Shown here: in pieces, positions 61,708 through 64,000 of the stretch
Position numbering within the stretch: position 1 is the stretch's first letter
Layout of the letters: each line of letters opens with the position of its first letter
DNA from: Nymphaea colorata
Lineage: Eukaryota > Streptophyta > Magnoliopsida > Nymphaeales > Nymphaeaceae
Assembly: GCF_008831285.2 (NCBI RefSeq)
Contig: NC_045151.1
Span: forward strand, 3,841,544 to 3,905,543
Length of the DNA stretch: 64,000 bases
Direction of reading: 5' to 3'
Position numbers and translations under genes: made by a program
The notes under the pieces: model-generated
The model's input: only the letters and a program-made list of their open reading frames with translations
What the model was told of the DNA's origin: nothing
The model's database searches: none

Positions 61708-62212
61708 TATTCCTTTGAAAATAAAAGGCCAAAGTGCTGAACTAAACTAAATGGAGTTTTATAAGTATGGTAATTGTTGCATAAAAAATGGAGTTTTATA
61801 GGTATGGCCCACAAAATATTCTTTTCATATTTTTGCGTGAGTAATAAAAGCAAAAGGTTTAATTAGTTTGAATCGGAAACTTTTCGCACACTGTATCATG
61901 TCCTATTAAGTACCATGGAAAATGGTGAACCCAACTGATAGTAACCGAAATTGCTTAATTAGTATGCTTATTCATGACTTAGTGTGTGCATTCGGTTGAC
62001 AGAGCGCTACTACAAGAAAGGAGTTGAACATGACATTGAGAAAAAGAATTCTTGGGCTTTGTAAACTTAATGAACTGGGTTAAAGAGTGTGCTGCTACCT
62101 GTTGACGACAGTGTAGTCCAGAACCGGGCTACAGATGGGAGGAGGTGCTTATTGGCCTATTTACATGGCAACACAGTTTCATGTCCCTCTTAATTTAGGG
62201 TATAGTTTTTTT

Positions 62213-62376
62213 GGGGCTTATTTGGCAGTGGTTACAATAACGCATTGTTTCATGTATCAGCATTAATAATTGGAGAAACTACTCAGGAAACATTATGTCA
62301 TGGTACTACATGAATGCCCCTCTAGTTTTAAGATAGATACGTGCATGTATTACTATTGTGATTGCCAAACAAGCCC
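62213..62376. mobile_element. MITE-like element, copy 3
   Basis: GGGGCTTATTTGGCAGTGG to TTGCCAAACAAGCCC; same place and length as copy 1. Confidence 0.55.
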
Positions 62377-62538
62377 TTAAGAAACATTGTGTCATCAAGA
62401 TATTTTTTAAGATATAATTTACAGTCTGTCACACAAGTATGATGCATATTTTTATTTACTTTAAAATTCTAGAGCTGAGATCAATTCACAATTTATGTGT
62501 TACCCAACAATTCAGTTCTAAGATATAAAAAGTCACAA

Positions 62539-62730
62539 CTACTTTGTTTCTTGGCGGGTCGACGCCTTAATGAGCATCAATGGGGTATTTTTGCATTGCA
62601 GATGCTTGTTTATGTATCTCGATGAACGGTTGTCATTATGAGCATTGATGACGCACCATTTTGTGGTGGGCAATGCTGGAGTCTCCTCAATGACTAGGTG
62701 ATGGTTTTTTGGGTGAGCAGAAAGTCCCAC
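62539..62730 (-). other. Repeated unrecognised ORF, copy 3
   Basis: A 63-codon frame, very close to copy 1 (M-G-L-S-A-H-P-K-N-H-H-L-V-I-E-E). Not recognised. Confidence 0.25.
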
Positions 62731-63189
62731 TGCTTGAGTAAAGACTAAAGTCTAAGCTTAAGCCCTTGCCTTTTAATGGTTTAAGGTCTTCTTAGGGTAA
62801 AAGGTCTGCTTGACATGCCATCCTGCTGTACTTGTTTATATGTGACCTCCTTTTTTGTAGTGCAAAAAGTTGTTCAGAAAGAAAACTAGCTGCTAACCTG
62901 TCTCTGTCTTGTTCGTTGCAATAACGTCCTTTAGAACCGGCATGCATATGGTTGCAGGTGGAGAGATTTTAAACACCATCATTCGTGTTCAAATAGAAGC
63001 ACATCTACTGGTGCACTAGTCATTAAAATTTCAATAGTTTACGTGAATGATCAATTATCTCAACTTATTTAGTCCGCTTTTTCTCAAATTCTGATGACAA
63101 ATAAATAGGTTAAGATATATCGTGATTTTTGGTAGACGTGATTTGTTCAAAATGAAATTTGAAGGCACATAATTCTAATTCTCAGCCTA

Positions 63190-63465
63190 ACCAGAAGTAT
63201 ATATTTGCTAAAATAAAATAAGATGAAATATATGGTGAAGATTATTAGGATAAACGATCATTCCCGTTATTCCTATCTAGTCATTGCTGGGTACATGGCT
63301 TCCCTATATATGGCAAAGTTGGTTTTTGTCTTTTTTTAGTTCTTTCAATAATGAAAAATGGTTCAGTGTTTGGGCAGATTAGATTTGTATTGGTGTACTA
63401 TGCAGTGTGCTCAAGACCCAATGCATGTCACGCCATATTATTGGGCCCTGAAAAGAAAATTTTCC
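63190..63465 (+). repeat. R5 module, array copy 3, cut short
   Basis: Collinear with 19,790-20,052 up to AAGAAAATTTTCCC, where it switches to R6. The R2 that follows R5 elsewhere is missing. Confidence 0.75.
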
Positions 63466-63469
63466 CGAT

Positions 63470-64000
63470 CATAAGAATTTCATTTTTTAGAAAAAATCAA
63501 TCATTCAAGCATGACCTTTCAGCAGATTCTGAATGCCAGCATTTGTGCTCAAATGTAAACAGGCAAATCAAAAGGTTATCAAGTGTGTTCTTTGAGCGGG
63601 CAATTAAAGACTCAGTTAGTTAAGTGCACCGGTTTGTGCATGTAACACATATACGGTAAAGAGAAAACATGGTAGGGTTGCAATGTTGTGAAAATTATCT
63701 AAAAAAATATATTTTTTAGACTTTTAATTTCCTTCAGTTTTTCTATCTCTATAAAAAGCCTTTTTTATTAACCAGGAGTATTTTTGTAATGATCTATATT
63801 AGCATGCAAAAATTTCATGCACTATGTGGCGTACATAACCTGCTTTGTTCGAAGACAATTTTTTTTAAAGGAAATGTGGAGGCACATATTTAGATTTTGT
63901 AATCAGTAATTCAAAACAGAAGTTTATATTTGCAAAAATAAAATAAAATGAAGGCATACATGCCTTCACTAGATATAGCAATGCTGTTTTTTTATTAGTA
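63470..64000 (+). repeat. R6 and start of R5, array copy 3
   Basis: Matches 24,443-24,975 closely (GATCATAAGAATTTCATTTTT onward). The window ends inside R5. Confidence 0.75.

Overview
The window is AT-rich plant nuclear DNA made almost entirely of degenerate, interspersed and segmentally duplicated repeats. No intact protein-coding gene, tRNA, rRNA or CRISPR array could be supported. A plant origin follows from three remnants: an endogenous plant pararetrovirus (Caulimoviridae), a TIR domain of a TIR-NBS-LRR resistance gene, and a plant-type ribosomal protein L27a fragment with a telo-box in its leader. TIR-NBS-LRR genes are largely absent from monocots, so a eudicot, magnoliid or basal angiosperm is more likely. 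The species cannot be told from what is visible.

Layout. Bases 1-12,900 form a left arm that is the reverse complement of a right arm at about 29,150-39,566. The two differ by scattered substitutions, small indels and a 2.4-kb length difference. Both arms carry the same partial pararetrovirus: coat protein end, movement protein, a retropepsin-like domain, short ORFs, then protease-RT-RNase H. It is read on the minus strand at 1-3,345 and the plus strand at about 36,175-40,455. Between virus and repeats, each arm has about 4 kb of unrecognised single-copy-looking DNA with a few ORFs shared by the two arms. The left arm also carries a broken RPL27A copy (9,238-9,617). A 100-N gap (13,645-13,744) separates the left arm from the rest, so its placement and orientation depend on scaffolding.

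The remainder is a complex tandem array: 13,745-29,150, about 40,455-55,300 and 55,300-64,000 are three related copies of one segment, each built of subunits repeating every 5-6 kb. I name the modules R1 (about 1.2 kb, with an internal AT microsatellite), R2 (about 0.5 kb, MITE-like), R3 (a 400-500 nt foldback hairpin), R5 and R6 (short modules before R2), and ORF X (a GC-richer stretch). hAT-like and other MITE-like elements and CACTA-like subterminal palindromes sit at fixed places in the array. A degenerate TIR exon occurs once in copy 1 and once in copy 2, so the array may have grown inside a resistance-gene cluster.

Nothing here looks like a working system. The points most worth checking are the seven-copy foldback R3, where one covarying base pair was seen between copies; the two retropepsin-like domains in the viral remnant; and the junctions that record how the duplications, deletion and viral block arose.
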